Shown here in pieces: positions 8,154-15,148 of a stretch of 30,252 nt of DNA (position 1 is its first letter; the number at the start of each line of letters is the position of its first letter). Origin of the DNA: an uncultured Christensenella sp. (GTDB lineage Bacteria; Bacillota; Clostridia; Christensenellales; UBA3700); NCBI GenBank assembly GCA_910584975.1, contig CAJUEA010000017.1:1-30252 (forward strand), written 5' to 3'. The notes beneath the pieces were generated by a model that did not search any database, had not been told where the DNA came from, and worked only from the letters and a program-made list of their open reading frames with translations. Position numbers and translations under genes: made by a program.

Positions 8154-8234
8154 TTTAATTCAATTTGCTAAGAGCTTTTAGCAATGTGTGGCAGTCATTT
8201 ATGCTGTTGTTATAGCCAATGCTTATTCTGCACA
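8154..8234. repeat. Right copy of the 81-bp direct repeat (true gene end)
   Basis: This copy is the intact 3' end of the cysteine desulfurase-like gene plus one base beyond its stop. It matches 3165-3245 at 80 of 81 positions. The two copies bracket the ABC transporter island 4,989 bases apart. Confidence 0.85.
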
Positions 8235-9270
8235 GGCCATCTTCAATTGTGCCTAAGTGCGAGTGAATTTTTGGAGCACAATGCAATCCACTCCTAACGG
8301 CAATATTATGATTGTTTAAATGTTCAGCAACTTCATTTGAAGAGTAGCCATCTGCTTTTATGCTTATAACTGTGGATGGAAAATCTGAATAACAAGTTAT
8401 TTTGGGCATACTTTTTAAGCCATACAAAATTTCGCTTGAAAGATATTTGTAATGTCTGTTTAGTGTGGCAAAGTTGGAATATGTCCAGTCAAAGGCTTTG
8501 GCTAAGGCAAGAATACCACCTGTGTTTATTGTTCCACATTCATAGCCTTCAGGCATATGGTCGGGTTGAGTCAGAATATCGCTTTCCGTGCCTGTTCCTC
8601 CAAAAAGTATGTGTTTTAGTGCAATATCTTTTTTGATTACAAGAATACCCACACCTTGCATTCCGTGAATACCTTTGTGTCCGCAAGAGGCAAGCATATC
8701 AACCTTCATTTGCTCCATATCAATTGGCTCGTGCCCAAGTGATTGGGCAGTATCCACAAGCAGTTTGATATTATGCTTTTTTGTTATTTTGCCAATTTCC
8801 TCAATATCTTGACTGAATCCTGTTACATTTGAAGTTTGATTGACTACAACCAGTTTTGTATCGTCTGTTATTGCTGCCTCAAAGTCGCTTGCTTTGACAA
8901 AACCTGTTAAGTCTGGGGATAGATAAGTAACTTTTACGCCATAATTGTCCTGCAAAAATTGCAATGGGCGCAAAACTGAATTATGTTCGTACACTGTGGT
9001 TATCACATGTGAATTTGGAGTTACATATCCCAGTATTGCCATATTTAAGGCTTGCGTGCAATTTGATGTAAAAATCACTTCGTAATCATCATTTGCTCCC
9101 AGCCATTTTTTAATGCTCTCGCGTGCAAGCAAAACTTTTGTTGCAACTTGAATGCAATCTTTGTGCCCACTTCTGCCACTATTGCAGGAGTTTAAAACAA
9201 AACGATTATATTCTTCTATTACACATTTTGGTTTGAACCGTGAGGTTGCAGAATTGTCAAAATAAATCAT
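8155..9270 (-). CDS. Cysteine desulfurase-like class V aminotransferase
   Basis: 371-residue PLP enzyme of the NifS/SufS/CsdB fold. PLP lysine K199 lies in SCGHKGIHGMQG, with the phosphate/pyridoxal motifs TSNCTQALN (68-76) and VDTAQS (172-177). The catalytic cysteine C331 lies in RSGLHCAP (327-334). Such enzymes remove sulfur from cysteine or selenium from selenocysteine and pass it to acceptors. Its divergent neighbour is a DUF3343 putative Se/S carrier, a common pairing for this subgroup, which favours a chalcogen-trafficking role over general iron-sulfur assembly; no suf or isc genes adjoin. GGAG lies upstream of the ATG. The last 25 codons are duplicated at 3165-3245. Confidence 0.92.
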   Translation of the reverse strand: MIYFDNSATSRFKPKCVIEEYNRFVLNSCNSGRSGHKDCIQVATKVLLARESIKKWLGANDDYEVIFTSNCTQALNMAILGYVTPNSHVITTVYEHNSVLRPLQFLQDNYGVKVTYLSPDLTGFVKASDFEAAITDDTKLVVVNQTSNVTGFSQDIEEIGKITKKHNIKLLVDTAQSLGHEPIDMEQMKVDMLASCGHKGIHGMQGVGILVIKKDIALKHILFGGTGTESDILTQPDHMPEGYECGTINTGGILALAKAFDWTYSNFATLNRHYKYLSSEILYGLKSMPKITCYSDFPSTVISIKADGYSSNEVAEHLNNHNIAVRSGLHCAPKIHSHLGTIEDGLCRISIGYNNSINDCHTLLKALSKLN

Positions 9271-9355
9271 AATACTCTCCTAAATTCATTGTATGCAGTA
9301 ACCCTTTTTTGGTGTTAATCATTATATATTATTAGGAAGAAATGCACATATTTTT

Positions 9356-9383
9356 TTGACAAATGACAACTGCTGTCTATTAT
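9356..9383 (+). promoter_or_regulatory. Sigma-A-type promoter for the DUF3343 gene
   Basis: TTGACA (9356-9361) and TATTAT (9378-9383) with a 16-base spacer. The leader of about 130 bases to the ATG at 9524 holds no structure I can recognise. Confidence 0.55.
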
Positions 9384-9523
9384 AAAAATCAATTGCAAAA
9401 TTGTTGTTGAGATAGCTTTTTTGCAAGCAGAATTAAAACAATATCAGCAAAATTTATAGGATATTTGCATTTGGTGCCGACAAAATGTATGTTTTTTACA
9501 TATTTACAAAAGGAGGTAATGTA

Positions 9524-9784
9524 ATGAATAATATTATTATTGCATTCAAAGCCCGCAGCGACAGCTTGAAATTTAGCGAGCTGTTAAGAAAGGGAGGTGT
9601 TCCTTCTACAATAATCAACACACCGCGTGAGTTATCTGTTGGTTGCGGGCTTAGTGTCAGTGTGGAGCAGAAATACAGAGAGTATGCTTTGAAAGCATTG
9701 ATGGCTTTTGACAAAACAACATACATCGGAACATATCAACTTATGAAAAGTGGTGCAAGAACTATTGCTGTGGCAATAAGATAA
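9524..9784 (+). CDS. DUF3343 protein, putative Se/S carrier
   Basis: 86-residue cytoplasmic protein matching the small DUF3343 family (putative Se/S carrier-like). It has the N-terminal pattern IIAFKARSDSLKFSELL and the central CGLS motif (VGCGLSVSVE), whose cysteine is the likely chalcogen-binding residue. I chose the ATG at 9524 because AAAGGAGG (9508-9515) stands eight bases before it; an in-frame ATG at 9485 would place that strong site inside the gene. It is transcribed divergently from the cysteine desulfurase-like gene at 8155, which would supply the sulfur or selenium. No selD, selA or selB is in the window, so selenium use is not shown here. Confidence 0.85.
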   Translation: MNNIIIAFKARSDSLKFSELLRKGGVPSTIINTPRELSVGCGLSVSVEQKYREYALKALMAFDKTTYIGTYQLMKSGARTIAVAIR

Positions 9785-9869
9785 AAGTAATAATTTGTAG
9801 ATTAATTTAATAAAATCTATTGTTGAAAAATTAAATTTTTAAAAATTTATTGTTATGGCAACAAGCAGA

Positions 9870-9895
9870 AAAAGGTGCGATATTTCGCACCTTTT
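9870..9895 (+). terminator. Intrinsic terminator after the DUF3343 gene
   Basis: AAAAGGTGCGA (9870-9880) pairs perfectly with TCGCACCTTTT (9885-9895) across a four-base loop. The rest of the 9785-10180 spacer holds only the promoter region near 10045-10095; I saw no gene in it. Confidence 0.9.
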
Positions 9896-10044
9896 GAATT
9901 GCTCTCAAATTTTTAGGGAAAATTTAAATTTTTGTCTATTGTGCCTATATGCTTAATTAATAAATTATTAACTCCTAAAAAATAATATTAGTGAGATTTG
10001 TGTTTTTTGCAAAACTGCTGAAGTTTGAAATGTTTTTTTGTATG

Positions 10045-10095
10045 GTAAACAGCAAGGAATTTGAATGTTGTTTACATAGTATTAACTTATATAAT
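10045..10095 (+). promoter_or_regulatory. Promoter region of nth with an inverted repeat
   Basis: TTGTTT (10068-10073) and TATAAT (10090-10095) with a 16-base spacer. GTAAACA (10045-10051) and TGTTTAC (10069-10075) form an inverted repeat whose right arm overlaps the -35, as an operator might. Confidence 0.45.
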
Positions 10096-10180
10096 ATAAA
10101 ATATTAAAAATACTTGAAATTGAGGCAAAAATATGTTACAATATTTTGTTGTAGACTAATTTCTAAAGAGGAAAGTGCAT

Positions 10181-10810
10181 ATGGATATAAATTTGATAAT
10201 GGAAAAATTGAAAATTTTGCACAACAATCCTGTTTGTGAACTTGATTATGATAATCCCTTTCACTTGCTGATAGCTGTAATTTTATCTGCTCAATGTACA
10301 GATAAAAGAGTAAATAAAGTTACTCCTGCACTTTTTGAAAAATGGCAAACTCCACAGCAATTTGCAGAGCTTTCACAAGAGGAGCTTATCCCTTATATCA
10401 AGTCTTGTGGCTATTACAACAGCAAATCAAAATCAATAATCGAGGCTGCAAAAAGTATTGTGAATGATTTTGACGGGGAAGTGCCTCAAACTGTTGAGCA
10501 ACTTATGACTTTGCGTGGGGTTGGTAAAAAAACTGCAAATGTTGTTTATGCTGTTGCTTTTGGTGGTGATGCCATTGCAGTTGATACACATGTAAGGCGT
10601 GTTTCCAACAGAATTGGTTTGTCTGATAGCAATGATGTGCTTAAAATTGAAAAAGATTTAAACAAAATTGTGCCACAATCAGAGTGGGGAACAATGCATC
10701 ATTTGCTAATCCATCATGGCAGATATATTTGCACAGCAAGAAATCCAAAGTGCAGTGATTGCTTGCTTAACACAGAATGTAGATATTTTAATGGCTACAA
10801 ACAAAATTAA
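10181..10810 (+). CDS. nth: Endonuclease III
   Basis: 209-residue bifunctional DNA glycosylase/AP lyase of base excision repair, acting on oxidised pyrimidines. The helix-hairpin-helix LRGVGKKTANVV (111-122) supplies the catalytic lysine K117, and AVDTHVRR (133-140) the catalytic aspartate D135; the 18-residue spacing equals that of the E. coli enzyme. A [4Fe-4S] cluster site is complete: C184, C191, C194, C200 (C-x6-C-x2-C-x5-C). I prefer the ATG at 10181, nine bases after AGAGG; a GTG at 10175 is too close to it. NfnA follows after 48 bases without a visible terminator, so co-transcription is possible. Confidence 0.97.
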   Translation: MDINLIMEKLKILHNNPVCELDYDNPFHLLIAVILSAQCTDKRVNKVTPALFEKWQTPQQFAELSQEELIPYIKSCGYYNSKSKSIIEAAKSIVNDFDGEVPQTVEQLMTLRGVGKKTANVVYAVAFGGDAIAVDTHVRRVSNRIGLSDSNDVLKIEKDLNKIVPQSEWGTMHHLLIHHGRYICTARNPKCSDCLLNTECRYFNGYKQN

Positions 10811-10858
10811 TTACAACTAAAAATAAAATGTATCCTAATTTATTTGAGGGAGCTTAAA

Positions 10859-11695
10859 ATGAATAAAATTTTGAAAAAAAGACAATTAAGTGAAAATGTC
10901 AATGAGTATGTTGTGGATGCCCCAGAAGTGGCAAAGCACGCTCGCCCAGGACAATTTGTTATTTTGCGTGTGGATAGTGAAGGGGAAAGAGTGCCTTTTA
11001 CTATTGCTGATGCAGATGATGTCAATGGCACAATTACAATACTTGTGCAAACAATTGGTATGACTACATATAAGCTATCCTTACTTAATGAAGGAGAATT
11101 TATTCATGATTTTGTTGGACCACTTGGCAATCCAACAGATCTTGGAGAATACGAAAATATTGTGCTTGTGGGTGGTGGCATTGGCAGTGCAGTGATTTAT
11201 CCACAGGCAAAATTTCGCCATAAAAATGGGCTTAAATGTGATGTTATTGTTGGTGCAAGAAACAAAAGCCTTTTGGTTTACGAGGATGAGTTTAGGACAA
11301 ACTCTGATAATCTTTATATTGTAACTGACGATGGCAGCTACGGCGAAAAAGGATTTGTAACCAACAAGCTTGAGGCACTTATAACAGATGGCAAAAAATA
11401 TGATTGCGTGTTTGCAGTCGGTCCTGTTATGATGATGAAAGCTGTGTGTGATTTGACAAAAAAATATGGCATTAAAACAATTGTTTCAATGAACTCAACA
11501 ATGGTGGATGGCACAGGTATGTGTGGTTGTTGCAGACTTTCCGTTGGTGGCGAAACAAAGTATGCGTGCGTGGATGGTCCTGAGTTTGACGGACACCAAG
11601 TTGATTTTATGGAGTCTGTAAACAGAGGCAAATTTTACAAAGAATATGAATGTGAATGTTATAAGAGGGAGCTTGAGAAAAATGGTAAAATCTGA
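10859..11695 (+). CDS. nfnA: NfnA: NADH-dependent ferredoxin:NADP+ oxidoreductase, small subunit
   Basis: 278-residue ferredoxin-NADP reductase-like subunit. The FAD-binding segment RVPFTIAD (44-51), the NAD-binding VGGGIGSA (104-111) and a C-terminal [2Fe-2S] site with C222, C224, C225 and C237 (GMCGCCRLS, then YACVDGPEFDG) match NfnA and the related sulfide/dihydroorotate dehydrogenase electron-transfer subunits. With NfnB it forms the electron-bifurcating complex that couples NADH and reduced ferredoxin to NADPH formation. GAGGGAG stands just upstream of the ATG at 10859. The downstream nfnB gene overlaps its end by 14 bases, which supports the Nfn pairing over an orphan dihydroorotate dehydrogenase partner. 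Confidence 0.92.
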   Translation: MNKILKKRQLSENVNEYVVDAPEVAKHARPGQFVILRVDSEGERVPFTIADADDVNGTITILVQTIGMTTYKLSLLNEGEFIHDFVGPLGNPTDLGEYENIVLVGGGIGSAVIYPQAKFRHKNGLKCDVIVGARNKSLLVYEDEFRTNSDNLYIVTDDGSYGEKGFVTNKLEALITDGKKYDCVFAVGPVMMMKAVCDLTKKYGIKTIVSMNSTMVDGTGMCGCCRLSVGGETKYACVDGPEFDGHQVDFMESVNRGKFYKEYECECYKRELEKNGKI

Positions 11696-13073
11696 AAGGA
11701 ATAGCGTTATAACAAGACCAAGTGAAGTCAGAGTGAAAGATTTTGAAGAGGTATCTCAAGGCTTTACCTATGAACTTATGAAGGCAGAGGCAGAAAGGTG
11801 TATTAATTGCAAAAACGCACCTTGCACAACTGGTTGCCCTGTTGGAGTAAAAATTCCACAATTTATTGATTGTTTGAAAAGAGACGATTTGGATGGCGCT
11901 GTTAAAATAATCAAGCTTGACAACAACTTGCCATCTATTTGTGGCAGAGTTTGCCCACAAGAAAAACAATGTGAGGACAAATGTATTCGCAAATTAAAGT
12001 TGGGTGGCTCTGTGGCTATTGGCAGTTTGGAAAGATTTGTTGGCGATTACGCCCTTGCAAACAAGCATGAAGTGGCAAAAACAGCTTGCAAAAAGAATTT
12101 TAAAGTCGCTGTAATTGGCAGTGGTCCAAGTGGCTTGACTTGCGCAGCAGATTGTGCAATGGCAGGGTTGGATGTCACAATTTTTGAGGCATTTCATGAG
12201 GCAGGTGGTGTGCTTGTTTATGGTATACCTGAATTTAGGTTGCCAAAAGATAGCATTGTAAAAAAAGAAATTGCACAACTTGTAGAGCTTGGCGTTAAAA
12301 TAAAATATAACACTGTGGTTGGAAAGACTATTAAAATGCAGGAGTTATTGGACGAGTTTGACGCAATTTTTATTGGTACAGGTGCTGGATTGCCTTCATT
12401 TATGAATATCCCTGGCGAAAATTTGAATGGTGTTTATAGTGCAAATGAGTTTTTGACAAGAGTAAACTTGATGAAAGCCTTCAAAAATGGTGCAGACACT
12501 CCTGTTTATGTTGGCAAAAATGTTGCTATTGTTGGTGCAGGAAATGTTGCAATGGATGCTTGCAGAACAGCAAAAAGACTTGGTGCTCAAAATGTTTATG
12601 TTGTTTATCGCAGGTCAAAGGAAGAAATGCCTGCAAGATGGGAAGAAATCGAACATGCAATCGAAGAAGGCATTGAACTTCTGTTGTTGACAAATCCTGT
12701 AAAAATTCTTGGCGATACAAAAGTTGAAGGAATTGAGTGTGTAAAAATGGAGCTTGGCGAACCTGATTCAAGTGGCAGAAGGCGTCCTGTTGAAATTGCA
12801 GGTTCCAACTATGTTATCCCTGTTGATGAGGTTATAATGTCAATTGGAACAAGACCAAATCCTTTGTTAACAAGAGAGTATGCAGCTTTGCAAACAACCA
12901 AAAGAGGCACTTTGATAATCAATGAGGAAACTCAAGAAACATCAGTGAAAAACATTTTTGCTGGTGGAGATGCTGTTACAGGAGCAGCAACAGTTATACT
13001 TGCAATGGGTGCTGGCAAAAATGCAGCAAAAACTATTATTGCAAGAGCAAACAGCAAGCAAATAAAAGAGTAA
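11682..13073 (+). CDS. nfnB: NfnB: NADH-dependent ferredoxin:NADP+ oxidoreductase, large subunit (GltD-like)
   Basis: 463 residues, resembling the glutamate synthase small subunit (GltD). N-terminal cysteines C40, C43, C48, C52 and C87, C91, C97, C101 supply two [4Fe-4S] clusters. GSGPSG (146-151) binds the bifurcating FAD and GAGNVAMD (285-292) NADPH. The C-terminal AGGDAVTGAATVILAMG completes the FAD site. The gene might be annotated as gltA or gltD, but the tight overlap with nfnA and the absence of a glutamate synthase large subunit favour Nfn. I chose the ATG at 11682 inside the end of nfnA because GAGGGAG lies shortly upstream; an in-frame ATG at 11646 lacks a site. Confidence 0.93.
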   Translation: MVKSERNSVITRPSEVRVKDFEEVSQGFTYELMKAEAERCINCKNAPCTTGCPVGVKIPQFIDCLKRDDLDGAVKIIKLDNNLPSICGRVCPQEKQCEDKCIRKLKLGGSVAIGSLERFVGDYALANKHEVAKTACKKNFKVAVIGSGPSGLTCAADCAMAGLDVTIFEAFHEAGGVLVYGIPEFRLPKDSIVKKEIAQLVELGVKIKYNTVVGKTIKMQELLDEFDAIFIGTGAGLPSFMNIPGENLNGVYSANEFLTRVNLMKAFKNGADTPVYVGKNVAIVGAGNVAMDACRTAKRLGAQNVYVVYRRSKEEMPARWEEIEHAIEEGIELLLLTNPVKILGDTKVEGIECVKMELGEPDSSGRRRPVEIAGSNYVIPVDEVIMSIGTRPNPLLTREYAALQTTKRGTLIINEETQETSVKNIFAGGDAVTGAATVILAMGAGKNAAKTIIARANSKQIKE

Positions 13074-13340
13074 TAAAACTTAAATGAAATTATTTTTGAT
13101 TTTTGTATAATGTTAAATAATGTTCGTATAAATAGAATAATAAAAATATAATTTTTTAACGACAAAAACGGAATAAATATTTGGCAAAAATTATTTTAAA
13201 ATGTTATTTGAAGTGGATTTGTGCCAATACTTGTAAATGAGAATAGTGCTAATTAATGCATCCTAAATATTGCAAGATAGCATTTAAAAGTACAAAAATA
13301 TTAACAACAATTTTAAAATGAAAAAACACATAAAAATTGA

Positions 13341-13359
13341 TTTAATATCGATTTTTGAG
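13341..13359 (-). repeat. Dispersed intergenic motif copy
   Basis: On the - strand this reads CTCAAAAATCGATATTAAA, the best match to the motif consensus. On the + strand it also makes a small hairpin, AAAAATTGAT with ATCGATTTTT and one G-U pair, just upstream of obgE. The remaining 13074-13379 spacer is A+T-rich, and I found no gene or clear promoter in it. Confidence 0.55.
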
Positions 13360-13379
13360 CGAAAAAAATAGGAGAGAAT

Positions 13380-14639
13380 ATGTTTTTAGATATAGCGACA
13401 ATATTTGTAAAAGCCGGTAATGGTGGTGATGGAGTGGTAAGTTTTCATACGGAAAAATATGTCGCTCAAGGTGGTCCTGATGGTGGCGACGGAGGCAATG
13501 GCGGTAGCATAATTTTTGAGGTTGACAAAAATGCATCCACACTTATGGATTTTAAATATGCAAAACATTTTAGGGCAAAAAACGGCGAAAATGGTTCAGC
13601 CAAAAGATGTCGTGGAAAAAATGCTCCTGATTTGATTATTAAAGTGCCACGCGGCACAGTGGTTAAGGACAAGCAGTCAGGTCAAATAATCATTGATATG
13701 TTTGATGAAAATGAAAGATTTGTGCTTGAACAAGGTGGACTTGGGGGCAAAGGTAATGCGCGCTTTGCAACTGCTTTAAGAAAAGCACCACGCTTTTGTC
13801 AAAAAGGCGAACAAAAGGTGGAAAGAGAACTTACACTTGAGCTTAAAACAATTGCTGATGTTGGGTTGGTAGGTTTTCCAAATGTGGGAAAATCAACTTT
13901 GCTTTCCGTTTGTTCGGGTGCAAAACCAAAAATTGCAAACTATCATTTTACCACACTTTCTCCAAATATTGGTGTGGTGCAAAGATATGGCGATACTTTT
14001 GTTATGGCAGATATCCCGGGACTTATTGAAGGTGCAAGCGAAGGTGCAGGACTTGGACACAACTTTTTAAGACATGTTGAGCGTGTGCGTTTGATAGTGC
14101 ATATTGTGGATATTTCTGGCATTGAGGGGCGCGACCCTTATCAAGATTATTTGCAAATCAACAAAGAGCTTATCTCTTATGACGAAAAACTTGGCAGCGT
14201 GCCACAAATGGTGTGCGTGAACAAGCTTGATTTGTTGCAAGACGATGGTGCTATTGCCGCATTTGAGAAAAAAATTGGGCAAAAAGTTTACCCTATTAGT
14301 GCAATTATGCGAAAGGGTGTGGATGACCTTATAAATGATATTTTTGATAAACTTGAGGAGTTGCCAGCTGCAGAACCACTTGAGTATGAGGCATTCCGTT
14401 ATGAAGTGGCAGACAAAAATGCTTTCCATGTGTCAAGGACAGATGATGGTGCCTTTTATGTGGAGGGTGGACTTATTGACCAACTTGCTCGAAATGTAAT
14501 TTTGTCTGAGTATGAATCTTTCAGATATTTTCAAAAGTGCTTGAAGGACAAAGGGGTAATTTCAAGTTTGAGAAAACACGGAGCAAAAGAAGGCGATACA
14601 GTGCGTATTGCAGATATAGAGTTTGAATTTGTTGAGTAA
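13380..14639 (+). CDS. obgE: GTPase ObgE/CgtA
   Basis: 419-residue ribosome-associated GTPase needed for late 50S assembly. The N-terminal Obg domain (1-157) shows its glycine-rich GNGGDGVVSF and GGDGGNGGSI repeats. The G domain has G1 GFPNVGKS (165-172), G2 TT (191-192), G3 DIPGL (211-215) and an NKLD motif. A C-terminal OCT domain runs over about 340-419, ending IADIEFEF. The three-domain form including OCT is typical of Bacillota. AGGAG lies six bases upstream of the ATG. With yhbY, lon and engB downstream it forms a ribosome-assembly and protein-quality neighbourhood. Confidence 0.97.
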   Translation: MFLDIATIFVKAGNGGDGVVSFHTEKYVAQGGPDGGDGGNGGSIIFEVDKNASTLMDFKYAKHFRAKNGENGSAKRCRGKNAPDLIIKVPRGTVVKDKQSGQIIIDMFDENERFVLEQGGLGGKGNARFATALRKAPRFCQKGEQKVERELTLELKTIADVGLVGFPNVGKSTLLSVCSGAKPKIANYHFTTLSPNIGVVQRYGDTFVMADIPGLIEGASEGAGLGHNFLRHVERVRLIVHIVDISGIEGRDPYQDYLQINKELISYDEKLGSVPQMVCVNKLDLLQDDGAIAAFEKKIGQKVYPISAIMRKGVDDLINDIFDKLEELPAAEPLEYEAFRYEVADKNAFHVSRTDDGAFYVEGGLIDQLARNVILSEYESFRYFQKCLKDKGVISSLRKHGAKEGDTVRIADIEFEFVE

Positions 14640-14839
14640 TTTTTGTGTGGATTAATAAATTTGCAAAAAAAATAACAGCAAATTTGATTGCGACAATTTT
14701 TGTTTGAAATCAAAAGCATTTGTTGTTCAAATTGAAAAAATTAAAACATTTTAAAAAATAAACAAAACAATAAACTAATTGTATTTATAATAAAATTAGG
14801 ATAAATAATTCTGTTTGATACAGGATGAGTGAGGTATAT

Positions 14840-15136
14840 ATGACAAGCAAGCAAAGGGCTTATTTAAGGAGTTTGGCAATGACTATGCAACCAATAGTGA
14901 GCATTGGAAAAAATGGCGTGACTGATTCCGTAATTTCAGAAATAGACAACTTGTTGGAGTGCAAGGAACTTATAAAAATATCTGTGCTTAAAAACAGTGA
15001 TTTGAGTGCGAAAGATGTTGCTGAATGTTTGCAAGAAGAGACAGATGCTGCAATCGTGCAAACTGTTGGTAGCAAAATCACTTTGTACAGATTTTCAAAA
15101 AAGGATGATATAAAGCATATTCAACTACCTCAATAA
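14840..15136 (+). CDS. yhbY: YhbY-type CRM-domain RNA-binding protein
   Basis: 98-residue single CRM domain protein that associates with pre-50S ribosomes. It opens with MTSKQRAYLRSLA and carries the GxxG-type loop IGKNGVT. I chose the ATG at 14840, five bases after GAGG (14831-14834), because the protein then starts as in other YhbY proteins; the upstream in-frame ATG at 14825 adds five residues with no good site. Its position after obgE is a frequent arrangement in Bacillota. Lon follows after 12 bases, so the two are probably co-transcribed. Confidence 0.95.
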   Translation: MTSKQRAYLRSLAMTMQPIVSIGKNGVTDSVISEIDNLLECKELIKISVLKNSDLSAKDVAECLQEETDAAIVQTVGSKITLYRFSKKDDIKHIQLPQ

Positions 15137-15148
15137 AGGAGATTTACA

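Noticed and set aside
11682..13073. Glutamate synthase small subunit (gltD)
   Set aside because: No large subunit is near, and the gene overlaps an NfnA gene, so NfnB fits better.
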